From positions 62,001 to 126,000 of the forward strand of contig CDRNVI010000053.1 of the NCBI GenBank assembly GCA_977017575.1: a stretch of 64,000 bases of DNA, written 5' to 3'. The DNA comes from Paramoeba atlantica. Taxonomy: Eukaryota > Discosea. The notes beneath the pieces are model-generated. The model made no database searches. It was not told the origin of the DNA and worked only from the letters and a program-made list of their open reading frames with translations. Each line of letters starts with the position of its first letter. The stretch's first letter is position 1. Both the position numbers and the translations under genes were made by a program. Of this stretch, positions 20,401 to 28,957 are shown piece by piece.

Positions 20401-20566
20401 TGGAAGACACGCCGTTCCTGGGGAGTTTGTTAGCATTGTCTACCTGAGGGACGGATCACCTCACTCTACGGATCTGTTAATACCTGAGGATGCGCGTGAT
20501 ATGTTCGATTTGGATAGGGTTGAAAAAGATAAAATAGAACTTGAAATAGAACACACGGATGCATAA
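17489..20566 (+). CDS. Large WD40 / Sfi1-like repeat / PDZ protein
   Basis: The single exon encodes 1025 residues. Residues about 30-330 are a WD40 propeller (SIWTGDQSGALTV, GLSDGHVIVLNV, WIYSADSDGLIHVWDV, TLYSGDRSGVLLMWDI, WCGYGNGKIHIYDV). Residues about 345-620 are basic helices spaced by Trp pairs (ALLKWRKKS, VYWRTWALFLK, LIHAWTKWDHL, AFARWKDVLG), resembling Sfi1/centrin-binding repeats. A coiled or helical linker follows, and residues about 912-1000 form a PDZ domain (LKLAEVPHPTGIVVESVQPDGAASDAGLHSDDVL split over two strands). WD40 plus Sfi1-like repeats suggests a centrin- or basal-body/flagellum-linked scaffold (inference); PDZ domains bind C-terminal peptides. I know of no well-described protein with exactly this order. 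It looks intact and is by far the longest gene here. Confidence 0.83.
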   Translation: MAHFLSSVTHAILNHRREGNTRSTASGIQQCGTFSDFIRCAARVEDFTVSDPPHTSIWTGDQSGALTVRAPHDGASIFSFERNSKAFVFAMLYYAPHLWLGLSDGHVIVLNVQMLQIVLECKPHTSAVTSFTAAQNFVYSSSCDFGILQWNAASLRILAFGRMCAHHYPVQCLVSSRNWIYSADSDGLIHVWDVHWPKSPQSPIFSLCGHRAEVTVLTLVDDTLYSGDRSGVLLMWDIQMRRPAKRFRGENSVCLSLYYDQLSRHLWCGYGNGKIHIYDVDTHRPLGYLSEHTGSAVCLIQHVSYERILYVVQICDAGRVVISYLAKLNAKGINSGRQGVYIGEQYILSRKISACNELRKVSWCRINALRKEFTKLRALALLRVSNLKDHRIIRNALLKWRKKSADHFTCGVHLVKQMRIGLLRNIFSHFSCWHSYPYEERTRRLTMHSLPKALTFEFHRCRHNTVTRFEQTILRRLHQQCMCDLQKKFFNQIMLAKRAVYWRTWALFLKSSTEKEILIACSEQVRTTVSSRVLIHAWTKWDHLINQKKTCKGYTPNPSLPYRQYLLRNAFARWKDVLGSCRTSERSRRLALWLCHKNSVIQQRFHWTRLKHHSHVSRIGRLKSYSADSELLNKEASPKPVPTFELESETSDASSEVRRMQFQCVQIENLRDHYKNELQQIHERTITHYSEPHCEQETEEFYILIHTLKAKCMNCMECLEMIGMSHAHASKNAAMLFLRGSSNLERLLIRSVQSEALYSKTDPCAWNASSGALFKIKNSQKLWKRFLLAIVQIILSCDSAVGDNFSAASSEMYKQIQNRKQILVRNYILILGLAAHCFTACSNKKNSAGRTCPRHKLHPFDQLYPRESDSRSSVEYVSKDSHFSRLDSVSPSYSEASLLSATLSSLDIASVNIDLGLKLAEVPHPTGIVVESVQPDGAASDAGLHSDDVLVYFGGSSLRHKKTLQAFFSALGRHAVPGEFVSIVYLRDGSPHSTDLLIPEDARDMFDLDRVEKDKIELEIEHTDA

Positions 20567-20585
20567 AGAAGACTAATTCTTTGTG

Positions 20586-20801
20586 ATGGCTTCGATATTA
20601 ATGTCTCGTAAAAAGCATTATGTTTTTCACTCTGCATGTAAAAAAGTATTTATAAAAAGGTATTTCAAAGGGTTCGGATTGCGGCTGACGGGTTGGGGAT
20701 ATGCTATATCCTATTGTGGAGTTCTGGCTTTATACAGAGCGAATCCGGTCAGATTGAACGAAGTTTGCACACTTTGCAAAACAAATTCTAAAAGTGATTA
20801 A
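20586..20801 (+). CDS. Possible small basic protein (or 3' UTR of the WD40-PDZ gene)
   Basis: A 71-residue frame starts with ATG 17 bp after the preceding stop. It has a basic N terminus (SRKKHYVFHSACKKVFIKRYFKG), one weakly hydrophobic stretch (GWGYAISYCGVLALYRA) and a CTLC near the end. No family is recognised, and the close spacing makes it equally likely to be untranslated sequence. Confidence 0.25.
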   Translation: MASILMSRKKHYVFHSACKKVFIKRYFKGFGLRLTGWGYAISYCGVLALYRANPVRLNEVCTLCKTNSKSD

Positions 20802-21819
20802 ATATCAACGAATTCCAAAGAAAATCAAAATGATGCAGACAATACGATTTCCGCACAAAACAATGCCACATCCAACAAAACTCGTACCAGCGGGCTTAAC
20901 CTCACTAAACGGAAGACGTGTGACACAGTTCATTTCAAGACACCCACAACAAAACCCACCATCAAAGTGATTGACCATGATTTCACCCGTACCTGAGAAC
21001 GTAAAAAGGTCAAAGATACTAGCAAAGATTCAAAACTATATATTTTGCAAGCAACAGAAACAAAAAATAATAATAAGAAAGATCGTTTTTATTGTTTTTG
21101 AAAAAAAGTGCTAACTTCGTTCAATTCCACCGCGAATCCCACGAGTCGCCGTGGAAAACGTTCTTGAAAAAGATTACAAAATCATGGCTTTGGGAGTAGC
21201 CATACAGAAGGGGAACGCTCAGATAGCGCACGCCGCAAAATTGGTACAAAATTGGTACCGTAGCGGCGTGCGCTAGCTGGGCTTTGCGGATTTTGTAACT
21301 CTTTTCCTATGCTATTGATAGCTCTACGGTGGATTACAAAAACATATTTTTTTTCGGTTGAGCTCTTCCACAGATCTTCACGAATCCGCTGTTAATTTCC
21401 AAAAAATCTATCTCATAGCAGACTGGAGAACCGTTCCAAAAACGCATGATCGACCCTATACGAGAGCGTTTTTACACTCGCCTCGAGTATTCTGGAAAAA
21501 GCACTCGCGGTCTTCACGATTTAAGTTTTTATTTTAACGATTCTAAGTTTTTCGCAGTCGACTGCAGGTTTCTACCAAGTTCAATGCCGTTGGCAGTGAT
21601 AAAGTGAGCTTGGATGATAACAGAGGGTTCAAAAAATGACAAAAAAAACATTTTACTCCGGGAAACCGAAATAACGACCATGCTTAATAAAAAACATTAA
21701 TTTTTGTCCCACGAATATTAACGACATTAAATTTTGGATTCATTGCATAAGTTTCACAGTAGACAGTTTCTAACACCGGTATAGTTTCTAAAAGGTTAAC
21801 ATCAGGCTAACGTTCATAA
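20802..21819. other. Intergenic, degenerate; contains a LINE end
   Basis: No host gene is seen. 21190-21275 carries the C-terminal LINE motif described separately. The DNA is AT-rich with scattered short duplications. Confidence 0.5.
21190..21275 (+). mobile_element. LINE 3' coding end, second copy
   Basis: Encodes ALGVAIQKGNAQIAHAA and ends YRSGVR-stop, nearly the same as the C termini read at 17055-17117 and 23655-23745. The bases GTAGCCATACAGAAGGGGAA are shared with the 23.7-kb copy apart from one or two changes. Confidence 0.75.
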
Positions 21820-22977
21820 ATGATATCCAGAAAGCAAATAATTGTAGACACATCCCACGCCGATAAGACGACTCGAGACGTGAATGACAATCATTCGACA
21901 ACGGAAGACGTTGCCCTATTATCTCTTTATGCTCGTACGGAGGGGAGATACCATATACTGCTTGATCCGAGTCACGTTTTGTCAGGTTTTAAAAGAAGCC
22001 AGCCTGAAAGTGGTGCTTTGCATCTAGAGTTTTTCAGGGTAAAAAACTCTACTAAGGCAATAAATATGCGTAAGAATGATCGACTGTATGGAATCCTAAA
22101 CTTTCACCCTCCATGTCAGTCCACGGAAGTAGAAATAGTCGAAGTGAGGGAAACATCAGACTACTTTATTAAGTCCCCGCATTCCTCGTGGGGGTGCGAG
22201 ATGGAATGCGACTCAAATAACAAAAACTCACAAACTTCCTGTACTTTGCTAAAAAAGGGAAAGTATTATAATATTACCCCCTTCGATGTTACCTGGATGA
22301 TGCTTTCATACCTTGAAACAGCAACGTGTTCTGTGGAAAGACGAGATTGCACCGAATCATCATTCTCTTTTACACAGACGTTTCGCGAATTTCAAGAGCT
22401 CAAATATGAGATATTACACAATTTTGATGACTTGAATTGTCATTTTGGAAGCAAAACGGGTAAATCAATTAATATTTTCCGGTCCATAATAGATACAGAG
22501 CTTGGTAATACGGGATGTTACGGGTTGCTTAACCTTTTGTGCGATACGAAGAAATCACCTTTAGACCCACTAGAGACTGGATACGCTTTGAGCAAGGAAA
22601 AAACGCTGAAATGGATCTCATCCAAAGTTGAAAGGATTGTATTATTGACTGAATTTGCAGACTCTTTAAGATTTTCCTCGCGTGATACTTACGCGGCGTC
22701 CTGTGTATCGATTCTATGTGAGGAATACCTTACTGATGCGCCACTGTGTACTTCATGGATTAGAGAAAAATATAAAGTTGCGAACACCAACAATGCAAAT
22801 ACTAGTGTGAGCCCCGGTCAGATCATGATCAACAGTCATTTTGAGCGACCAGCATCAAAACCTACAACATACCAAAATTTAGGTGAAAAGAAATGGACGA
22901 AGTCACAACGAGGTTTGAATCAACCCACCCATCTCCATGGCATAAAGAGCATAACTTCTTTTTTTAGGAAAAAGTGA
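21820..22977 (+). CDS. RNASEH2B: Ribonuclease H2 subunit B with C-terminal PIP box
   Basis: The protein has 385 residues. The N-terminal half is the triple-barrel region (YHILLDPSHVLSG; YYNITPFDVTWMMLSYLE corresponds to the 'tPiDPlFLlLhyL' motif). The middle part is helical and contains YALSKEKTLKWISSKVERI, which matches the strongly conserved 'YrlseeKtlkWLkkKV' of subunit B. The last 12 residues (HGIKSITSFFRKK) form a PCNA-interacting box: hydrophobic at position 4 and FF at 7-8, with a non-Gln first position as in human RNASEH2B (MKSIDTFF). RNase H2 removes ribonucleotides and RNA-DNA hybrids in the nucleus; subunit B links the complex to PCNA at forks. Intronless, start at the first in-frame ATG. 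Confidence 0.9.
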   Translation: MISRKQIIVDTSHADKTTRDVNDNHSTTEDVALLSLYARTEGRYHILLDPSHVLSGFKRSQPESGALHLEFFRVKNSTKAINMRKNDRLYGILNFHPPCQSTEVEIVEVRETSDYFIKSPHSSWGCEMECDSNNKNSQTSCTLLKKGKYYNITPFDVTWMMLSYLETATCSVERRDCTESSFSFTQTFREFQELKYEILHNFDDLNCHFGSKTGKSINIFRSIIDTELGNTGCYGLLNLLCDTKKSPLDPLETGYALSKEKTLKWISSKVERIVLLTEFADSLRFSSRDTYAASCVSILCEEYLTDAPLCTSWIREKYKVANTNNANTSVSPGQIMINSHFERPASKPTTYQNLGEKKWTKSQRGLNQPTHLHGIKSITSFFRKK

Positions 22978-23213
22978 CCACAATGATTGGTTTACATATG
23001 CACCCCTTGATATGAATAAGGCGCGGATATCTTTCGCACCGATGACCCATGTAATTTAAGGTAAAACTTTCCCGTTCACGATTTTCAGTTCTGTATTATC
23101 CCGACGTTTTCAAACCTCTTTTTCTCGAAAACTACGAAGAACCATACTTACACCCCCGTTCCCCCTGTTTTTCCAGGTATTACATCTGTACATGTATGTG
23201 AGGGGCTGCGGGT

Positions 23214-23372
23214 ATGATCTCGCGTGATCTCACGTGATCTCGTTTTGAGATCGTCCAACCACCCTCCCGAACCAAATCCGCTCTCGAGAGATCTCGCGTG
23301 ATCTCACGTGATCTCGCATGATTTCGCGTGATCTCGCATGATCTCGCGTGATCTCAAGTGATCTCGTCTTGG
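23214..23372. repeat. 10-bp tandem repeat (TGATCTCGCG type)
   Basis: Two blocks of GTGATCTCGC/GTGATCTCAC/ATGATCTCGC units are separated by a 50-bp interruption. Individual units are partly palindromic (GAGATC). Confidence 0.85.
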
Positions 23373-23544
23373 GCTTCACTCGCAACCCCTCGTGTGATTC
23401 AAAAATGTTGTCGTTCAGACATGAAACGTGATTTTTCGACTTATTCGGGAAGTGCCCCACTGCGAAAAAATATGTGGGCAATGTAAACATATATTGTACC
23501 CAAAAGTTTATTGATTTCTATTTTCTAGTGTCTAGATTTTAGGT

Positions 23545-23745
23545 GCTCGCTGGCCTTCACCACTTACGGAGTCCCTGGCCCCGAGACTCTCCAGTTTCTA
23601 GATCTGGTAGCTCGGAAGACCATCGAGGAAAAGAATGGGTGCCTCAGCCACTTTATCATGGCAATCGGGGTAGCCATTCAGAAGGGGAACGCCCAGATAG
23701 CGCATGCCGCGGTACAAAATAGGTACCGAAGGGGCGTGCGCTAAT
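23545..23745 (+). mobile_element. LINE 3' coding end, third copy
   Basis: Reads LAFTTYGVPGPETLQFLDL through IGVAIQKGNAQIAHAA to a stop after RYRRGVR, closely related to the copy at 16.9 kb. It is followed by a short A/T-rich tail with AAACTTATA repeats. Strongly 5' truncated, as is usual for LINE copies. Confidence 0.8.
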
Positions 23746-23995
23746 GGGTTCGGGTAGGATAAAAAAACTTATAAAAAACTTATAATTGAGGTACAGTGCG
23801 TGGTGTTATTACGGGACGGGTATTTAAGGGACAATATAGGGGTGGGGTCATACCTTTGGAATGGGACAAAAGAACTACAAGTGTAGCGCCCAAGTAACAG
23901 AGCGCTCAAGTTATCAGGCACACATAAAAATGTATTTGTAAGATAACTGATCGAAAAGGAGATAAATAAAGGAAGATAATTGAAAGAAAAAGGTA

Positions 23996-24060
23996 CTGTG
24001 ACCCCCCCTTTAATACGGACAGATTTTTGGACTTTGTCCATATTAAAGGGGGGGTGCTCA
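23996..24060. repeat. Back-to-back terminal repeat hairpin
   Basis: GTGACCCCCCCTTTAATACGGACAG-type sequence is followed within 10 bases by its inverse (GTCCATATTAAAGGGGGGG). The same motif recurs at 36674-36722, also as a pair. Probably the ends of a MITE whose interior was lost. Confidence 0.65.
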
Positions 24061-24399
24061 TGGCGCAGAAAATGACGCTATTTCTTACCCGACAAAATAC
24101 AATTAAAAAAAAAATCGCGTCGCTTCGCGGCGCCCGTCTTTCTCGAGAAAGGCGAACAAAAGGAATCTCTGGAACAGAAGAAAAAGAAGCCCCCTGAAGA
24201 ATAATGCGGTGATGGGATGTTGAGGAGTGAAGGGCGGACAGGGGGGATGTCTGGGTTGGGTGACTGACATGTAGGCATTTAAGTAGCAAAGCAATTAAAA
24301 GAAAAACATTATGAAAGATGATACAATGTGAAAGAGTTAATTGTCTAGTTAAGTACGATTATTGAGGGAGATACTACTCCCTCGCTACCCAGTAATAAT

Positions 24400-24605
24400 A
24401 AAATTTGGCCCGAAATTTCGCCCGAAATTTGGCCCGACAAACATTTTTCCTGAAAAAGTTTTTTTCGAAAAGAACGAAATGCAGCACCACAAATAGATAG
24501 TTTTAGAAAAGAAAAACGCAACTTTTGGACGACTCGAAATTTGGCCCGAAATTTCGTCCAAAATCTCGCCCGAAATTTGACCCGAAATTTGGCCCGACAA
24601 AAAAA
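24400..24605. repeat. Direct repeat array of GAAATTTGGCCC units
   Basis: An 11-bp unit GAAATTTGGCC(C) occurs about nine times in two clusters (24403-24440 and 24535-24600), each cluster followed by GACAA plus T/A-rich sequence and then GCAGCACCA. The whole is a duplication of about 110 bp. Confidence 0.75.
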
Positions 24606-24652
24606 ATTCCGGATTTTTTTTTAACAAAGATCCAAAGACAGCACCATAACCC

Positions 24653-25160
24653 AGGTATAAAGGACGGAGATACTAAGAGCACATCGAAAAAAAATTTCTA
24701 AAACGTAAACGATTTTCATTGAAAAATTTAAAAAGATTGAAGAAAAAAATATTAAATTTAATGAAAAATATCAAAAAGGAAAGATTCGAGAAAGAAAAAG
24801 TATCTCCCATTTCATCTTGAATGGTCACCGAGAAGAAAAATGGGAGATACTTTTTCTTTCTCGAATTTTTCCTTTTTGATATTTTTCTCCCATTTCATCT
24901 TGAATGGTCACCGAGAAGAAAAATGGGAGATACTTTTTCTTTCTCGAATTTTTCCTTTTTGATATTTTTCTCCCATTTCATCTTGAATGGTCACCGAGAA
25001 GAAAAATGGGAGATACTTTTTCTTTCTCGAATTTTTCCTTTTTGATATTTTTCATTAATATTTTTTCTTCAATCTTTTGAAAATTTTCAATGAAAATCTT
25101 TTTCGTTTTAGAAATTTTCTTTTCGATGTGCTCTTAGTATCTCCCTTGTCCTTTATACCT
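24653..25160. repeat. Large palindromic element with 83-bp internal triplication
   Basis: The ends are inverted (AGGTATAAAGGAC at 24653, GTCCTTTATACCT at 25160), and the arms stay complementary for about 150 bp (ATACTAAGAGCACATCG against CGATGTGCTCTTAGTAT). The centre holds three copies of an 83-bp unit (CTCCCATTTCATC at 24804, 24887 and 24970), each itself able to form a hairpin. No coding capacity. It abuts the truncated end of the LINE at about 25165. Confidence 0.9.
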
Positions 25161-25359
25161 TAGGTCGAAATGGGTTTGCGCCGTCGTCGGGCAGCTGGAT
25201 ATAGCATCAGCTAGCGTCTCGAGCACCAAATTGTGGCGATAGGTGTATCTTCCTTGTTCCAGGGAGACTCGACAGCCAGCAAATATGTGGCGGATAGTTT
25301 GGACTTCCTCATTGCAAATGGGACACTTCGTGTTTACATGTGTGTTTAGGCCCCATCTA

Positions 25360-26917
25360 CAGGGGTGAAAATACCATGGTGGGGGGGATCTAAAATTCGT
25401 AAAATTTGTCCAATTTTGGAAAATAATAGAGCGTTCGAGAGCTCTCGCAGAGTTGTATGTTTTAAGATAGGCAGTTTGCGGGGGTTAGGGGGGTACCCCC
25501 CTTTGATGGAAGGGTCAAAAACACGATTTGCAAATTTGAAAAACTGTAAAAAATGGTCAAAAATTACCCTTAATACCCACAGGAAGACCCGTTTCGCTCA
25601 ATAACGATGCGACAACGCTTGCGGAAACTGCTCATCGTGTTAATACATTCTTGCTTGCGTTCTGATTGTAATCTTTCGAACGCTGTCTCAATTGCCGATA
25701 CTAATTCAGCCCGATTCTTGGGTCGAAGATCATTTTTGATCCTGTCCATGGTCCCCCAAAGGTTTTCAATGGTGTTTAAATCGGGGGATTTTGCAGGCCA
25801 AGAGAGTACATTAATACCTTCGTTGCGAAAGGTTGTTCGCGCAGAATTATGAACAGGACAATTATCCATTGCAACGACCCCAGATGGGTGGCGCCTCAAA
25901 TAATTTAAAAGTCCTTTGCGCTTCTTCATGGCGTCATTGAAAACATCCCCTGTTACAGTTACTTTTCGGCCGGAAGGGTCGTGGGAGGGAAAAATGTGTA
26001 GATGAAATCCATGATTTAAACTGACCCCCATCCACACCATGACGCCGTTCCCTCCATACCAAGGTTCTAGCTCTCCCTGCTGTTCCTTGGCGGGGTCAGT
26101 CTTCCGGCAAAGGTAAGTAATTTTGTTTCGTCCCCTACCGCAAGTAAACTTCTTCTCATCGCAGAAAACAATTTGTCTCAGTTGGGTATCTGACCAAGTG
26201 AGCATCTCAGAACAAAAATGCACTCGTTTCCTCTTGTGTTCATCGGTCAGTGCGGGCTTTCTTTTTAAAGTTCGCATGATCATACCATGGCTCTTCATGG
26301 CGTTAACCAAAGTTGGTCTTGAACACTGAAATCCAAGAGAAAGCACAACTCTATGGAGTGCACACCAGTTCTCAATCCCGTACGGGAGGTCACGGTATCC
26401 CTCATCAATGAGGCGGATAGCTGCTTCGTGCAGCGCAGGGGTACTGACAGGAGATGGGCGTGAAATAGGAGAGCTTTCCACGTCTCCAGTGTTCTCATAG
26501 CGTATCACAAGACGTTTTACTGTATTTTCGTGGACGCCGAAGTTTTGGGCTGTCCGAGAATAGGACCCTGTCTCAAGATAATCTGAGACAAGAAGCATAC
26601 GGTGACTTGGTATCACCCGTGCGGGGGAGGAATAGGACCTGTCGCTGAGTACACCACGTGAGGTTCGGGAACGAATCCGTTTCTGGGGCATATAGTGCTA
26701 ATATTGACTGAAAAACAGCTAAAAACTGAAAAAACGTAAATTTGGGCAAGAAAAAAAATCATGATTTTTTTTGTCTCATCGTTTCATGTTGAGTCACAGG
26801 CCGCAAATAGTGCTAAAACATACAACTCTGTGAGAGCTCTCGAATGCGCTATTACTTTCCAAAATTGGATAATTTTTACGAATTTTAGACCCCCCCACCA
26901 CGAGGTTTTCACCCCTG
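25360..26917 (-). mobile_element. Mariner-type transposon inserted in the LINE, apparently intact
   Basis: The ends read CAGGGGTGAAAA inward from 25360 and, inverted, from 26917. TA lies at 25358-25359 and 26918-26919. The inverted repeats extend over about 125 bp with mismatches (both contain CTAAAATTCGTAAAA and the CTCTCGCAGAGTTGTATGTTTTA-type region). Length 1558 bp. The LINE frame can be followed up to one side and picks up on the other, which shows that the mariner is the younger of the two. An internally deleted relative lies at 43938-44803. Confidence 0.95.
25570..26691 (-). CDS. Mariner-type transposase, DD32E, full length
   Basis: The open frame has 373 residues without interruption. 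The N-terminal part has two helix-turn-helix motifs (SYSRTAQNFGVHENTVKRLV) and a basic linker. The catalytic domain shows VFCDEKKFTCG, VAMDNCPVHN and SPDLNTIENLWG; the second Asp and the Glu are 32 residues apart. All three acidic residues are present. The protein occupies most of the element with TIRs at 25360 and 26917, so this copy could be active. Transposase binds the TIRs and moves DNA by cut and paste into TA. The C terminus (FRKRCRIVIERNGSSCGY) is nearly the same as in the deleted copy at 44.5 kb. Confidence 0.95.
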   Translation of the reverse strand: MPQKRIRSRTSRGVLSDRSYSSPARVIPSHRMLLVSDYLETGSYSRTAQNFGVHENTVKRLVIRYENTGDVESSPISRPSPVSTPALHEAAIRLIDEGYRDLPYGIENWCALHRVVLSLGFQCSRPTLVNAMKSHGMIMRTLKRKPALTDEHKRKRVHFCSEMLTWSDTQLRQIVFCDEKKFTCGRGRNKITYLCRKTDPAKEQQGELEPWYGGNGVMVWMGVSLNHGFHLHIFPSHDPSGRKVTVTGDVFNDAMKKRKGLLNYLRRHPSGVVAMDNCPVHNSARTTFRNEGINVLSWPAKSPDLNTIENLWGTMDRIKNDLRPKNRAELVSAIETAFERLQSERKQECINTMSSFRKRCRIVIERNGSSCGY

Positions 26918-27446
26918 TATGTAGTGCTGCGCGGGTAGGAAGAGGCGTCTGTGTGAGAACTGAAGCTGTGAAGCGGGACAACGACTCGCTCTTTATGTTG
27001 CATAGCGCAGATGCGAAATCCTTCGCCAGGTCACTTTCTGAGGCCAATTGGAACCATTGGCAGGCCACGGATGTGCGTCGCTGCACGGCCTCTAGCAGGT
27101 GGCGCTCATGTTGGGTGTTGATGGTGCGTTGAAGGGCTGCTGGGTCGTCGCGCACCTCGTATAGCTGGGTAAGCGGCCTGATTTGGCCTGACGAGCGCTT
27201 CTTTTGTTCATTTTGGATGCGCTGTCGTAGTGCGTGCTGTACAGCTGGGTCTCTGGATTTTTCCATTTGTGTTAGAGCTATGGCTGTGCACTGAAGCCAT
27301 AGCTTCGACATGCTGGTTAGATTCCAACCACTCTCCGAGTAAATAAGTTCACTTGTTGCGGTTTTAGCCATTTTAAGCCATTTCCGAATATGGTTGGTGG
27401 CCATCTTTTGGAGCCTTAAGACGTGGCTGAATGAGAGTACGGGGTT

Positions 27447-27612
27447 CCAATCCAATCCAAATCCAAAAAGGCCGATTTACATCGGCTGATAAAACTACTA
27501 TTTTGTTTTTCGTGAAGACACCTTCCTCTTAGGTGAATCTTCCCTCTTTTTATCCACTTTTTCATTAAGCACTCTTAATTGTTCATAACTTTTATCTTAC
27601 GTTTTATCTTAC
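27447..27612 (-). mobile_element. SINE-like insertion with 12-bp target duplication
   Basis: GAGTACGGGGTT occurs on both sides (27435-27446 and 27613-27624). The 166-bp insert, read on the minus strand, ends in GGATTTGGATTGGATTGG, a short simple-repeat tail, and has a stable hairpin GCCGATGTAAATCGGC just before it. The LINE protein frame gives NPVL on both sides, proving insertion rather than chance. Size, tail and duplication indicate target-primed retrotransposition. Confidence 0.85.
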
Positions 27613-27868
27613 GAGTACGGGGTTGATGGTAAAGGCATAACGTAGCCGAGATGTGATAGCGTGGTTATAGATCCAGAGGCGGGCTGGGGTATCGAAGGCG
27701 CTATGGGTGATATTGTGGAGCCATGTGCGGAGTTTTGTCCGTAGCGTCTTGAAGAGAACCTTTCCTTGTTGCGCGCCAGGTGCAAGAGTCATACCGAGGA
27801 AGGTGCTGCCGCGGTCACATATATGAGGTATTGGTTCGCTAGAGGCCATGATCCTCGGTCGGTGCGTC

Positions 27869-28957
27869 TTATAACCCCCATCTTTTACGGCCATACGCTG
27901 AAGGCGGCACTTCTTGACGTTTAGACACCCCCATCATTGAGAGTACCCTCACAAGCACATTCGTCGCGTTCTGCATTTCTTCAGGGGTGTTCGTGAGCAT
28001 TGTCAGATCATCCGCGAAGGCCTTCAGGAAGGTTTCTGAATCATTCCAGACGATTTCATACTTTGGAAAACTCGATCTAAGGAATCGTAAGACCACCTCC
28101 ATTGCAATCAGGAACAGCACCGGTGAAAGCGTGTCTCCTTGTAATACGCCACGCTGCACTGGGATGTGGTTTGTGAGTCCTTCAGCGCATTTTACTTGCA
28201 GAGGTGCTCCGTCGTACAACGCACGAATATACGCCACGATACGGGGCGAGATTCGGGCCCACTGTAGTGCGTCGAATAGGACGCTATGCGGAAGGGCGCC
28301 AAAAGCATTCTTCAAGCCAAACTGCCCTAGACAGTATTGTCGCTTGTGTCGGCGTTGGAATTCCAGGAGTTCGCAGAGTGACTGCGTATGTTCGATGGTA
28401 CCGTTCACCCGCGGAAGGAAACCTTTCTGTATGGTAGTGTCGATTACACCAGAAGAAGTAACGTGGGCTAATACCCGATGACTTATGATAGAGTGGAATA
28501 GCTTCCCCAGGAAGCTAGTCAGACCGATGGGCCTCCAGTTTTCCAGCGCGCGCGAGGGACCCCCTTTGTGAATGAGAAGTGTTATAGCTTGTTTCCATGA
28601 TTCGAGGCAGACGCTAAACTTCAGGAGTCCGTTGAAAACTTGGGCCAAGAAGGGGTGTAGGGCGACACATCGTTTCAGAATAGCGTTACTAATGGTGTCG
28701 GCTCCTGGAGCAGCTGAAGGACGTTTCGAGGATACCGCTATGGCAATCGAGGCACCATTGATTTCTTCCCATTGCATCTCTGTCTCGGTTGCTGGTCCAA
28801 AGAAGTCTCGTGGGGGCAGGTGATGCTCCGTGTGGGGCTTGCTCATCGACTCCTTAAAGTGGCTTTCGATTTCGAGATTTTTTTCAAAGAAATCTTTCGA
28901 TTTCTCCAATAGGGCAGTCTGGTCCTTGCTTCTTACGTTGCTCCGCTGCTTTTTCAT
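27869..28957 (-). pseudogene. LINE reverse transcriptase domain
   Basis: The 362-residue frame on the minus strand shows reverse transcriptase motifs in order: a fingers region (SSKRPSAAPGADTISNAIL; ENWRPIGLTSFLGKLFHS), GFLPRVNGTIEHTQS, motif A region GQFGLKNAFGALPHS, motif B GVLQGDTLSPVLFL and motif C KAFADDLTML. Motif A has Gly where the first catalytic Asp is expected (usually DLKNAFG), so the enzyme should be dead; motif C keeps both Asp residues. The frame is lost after motif C. Best relatives by motif style are R2/NeSL-type elements. Confidence 0.85.
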
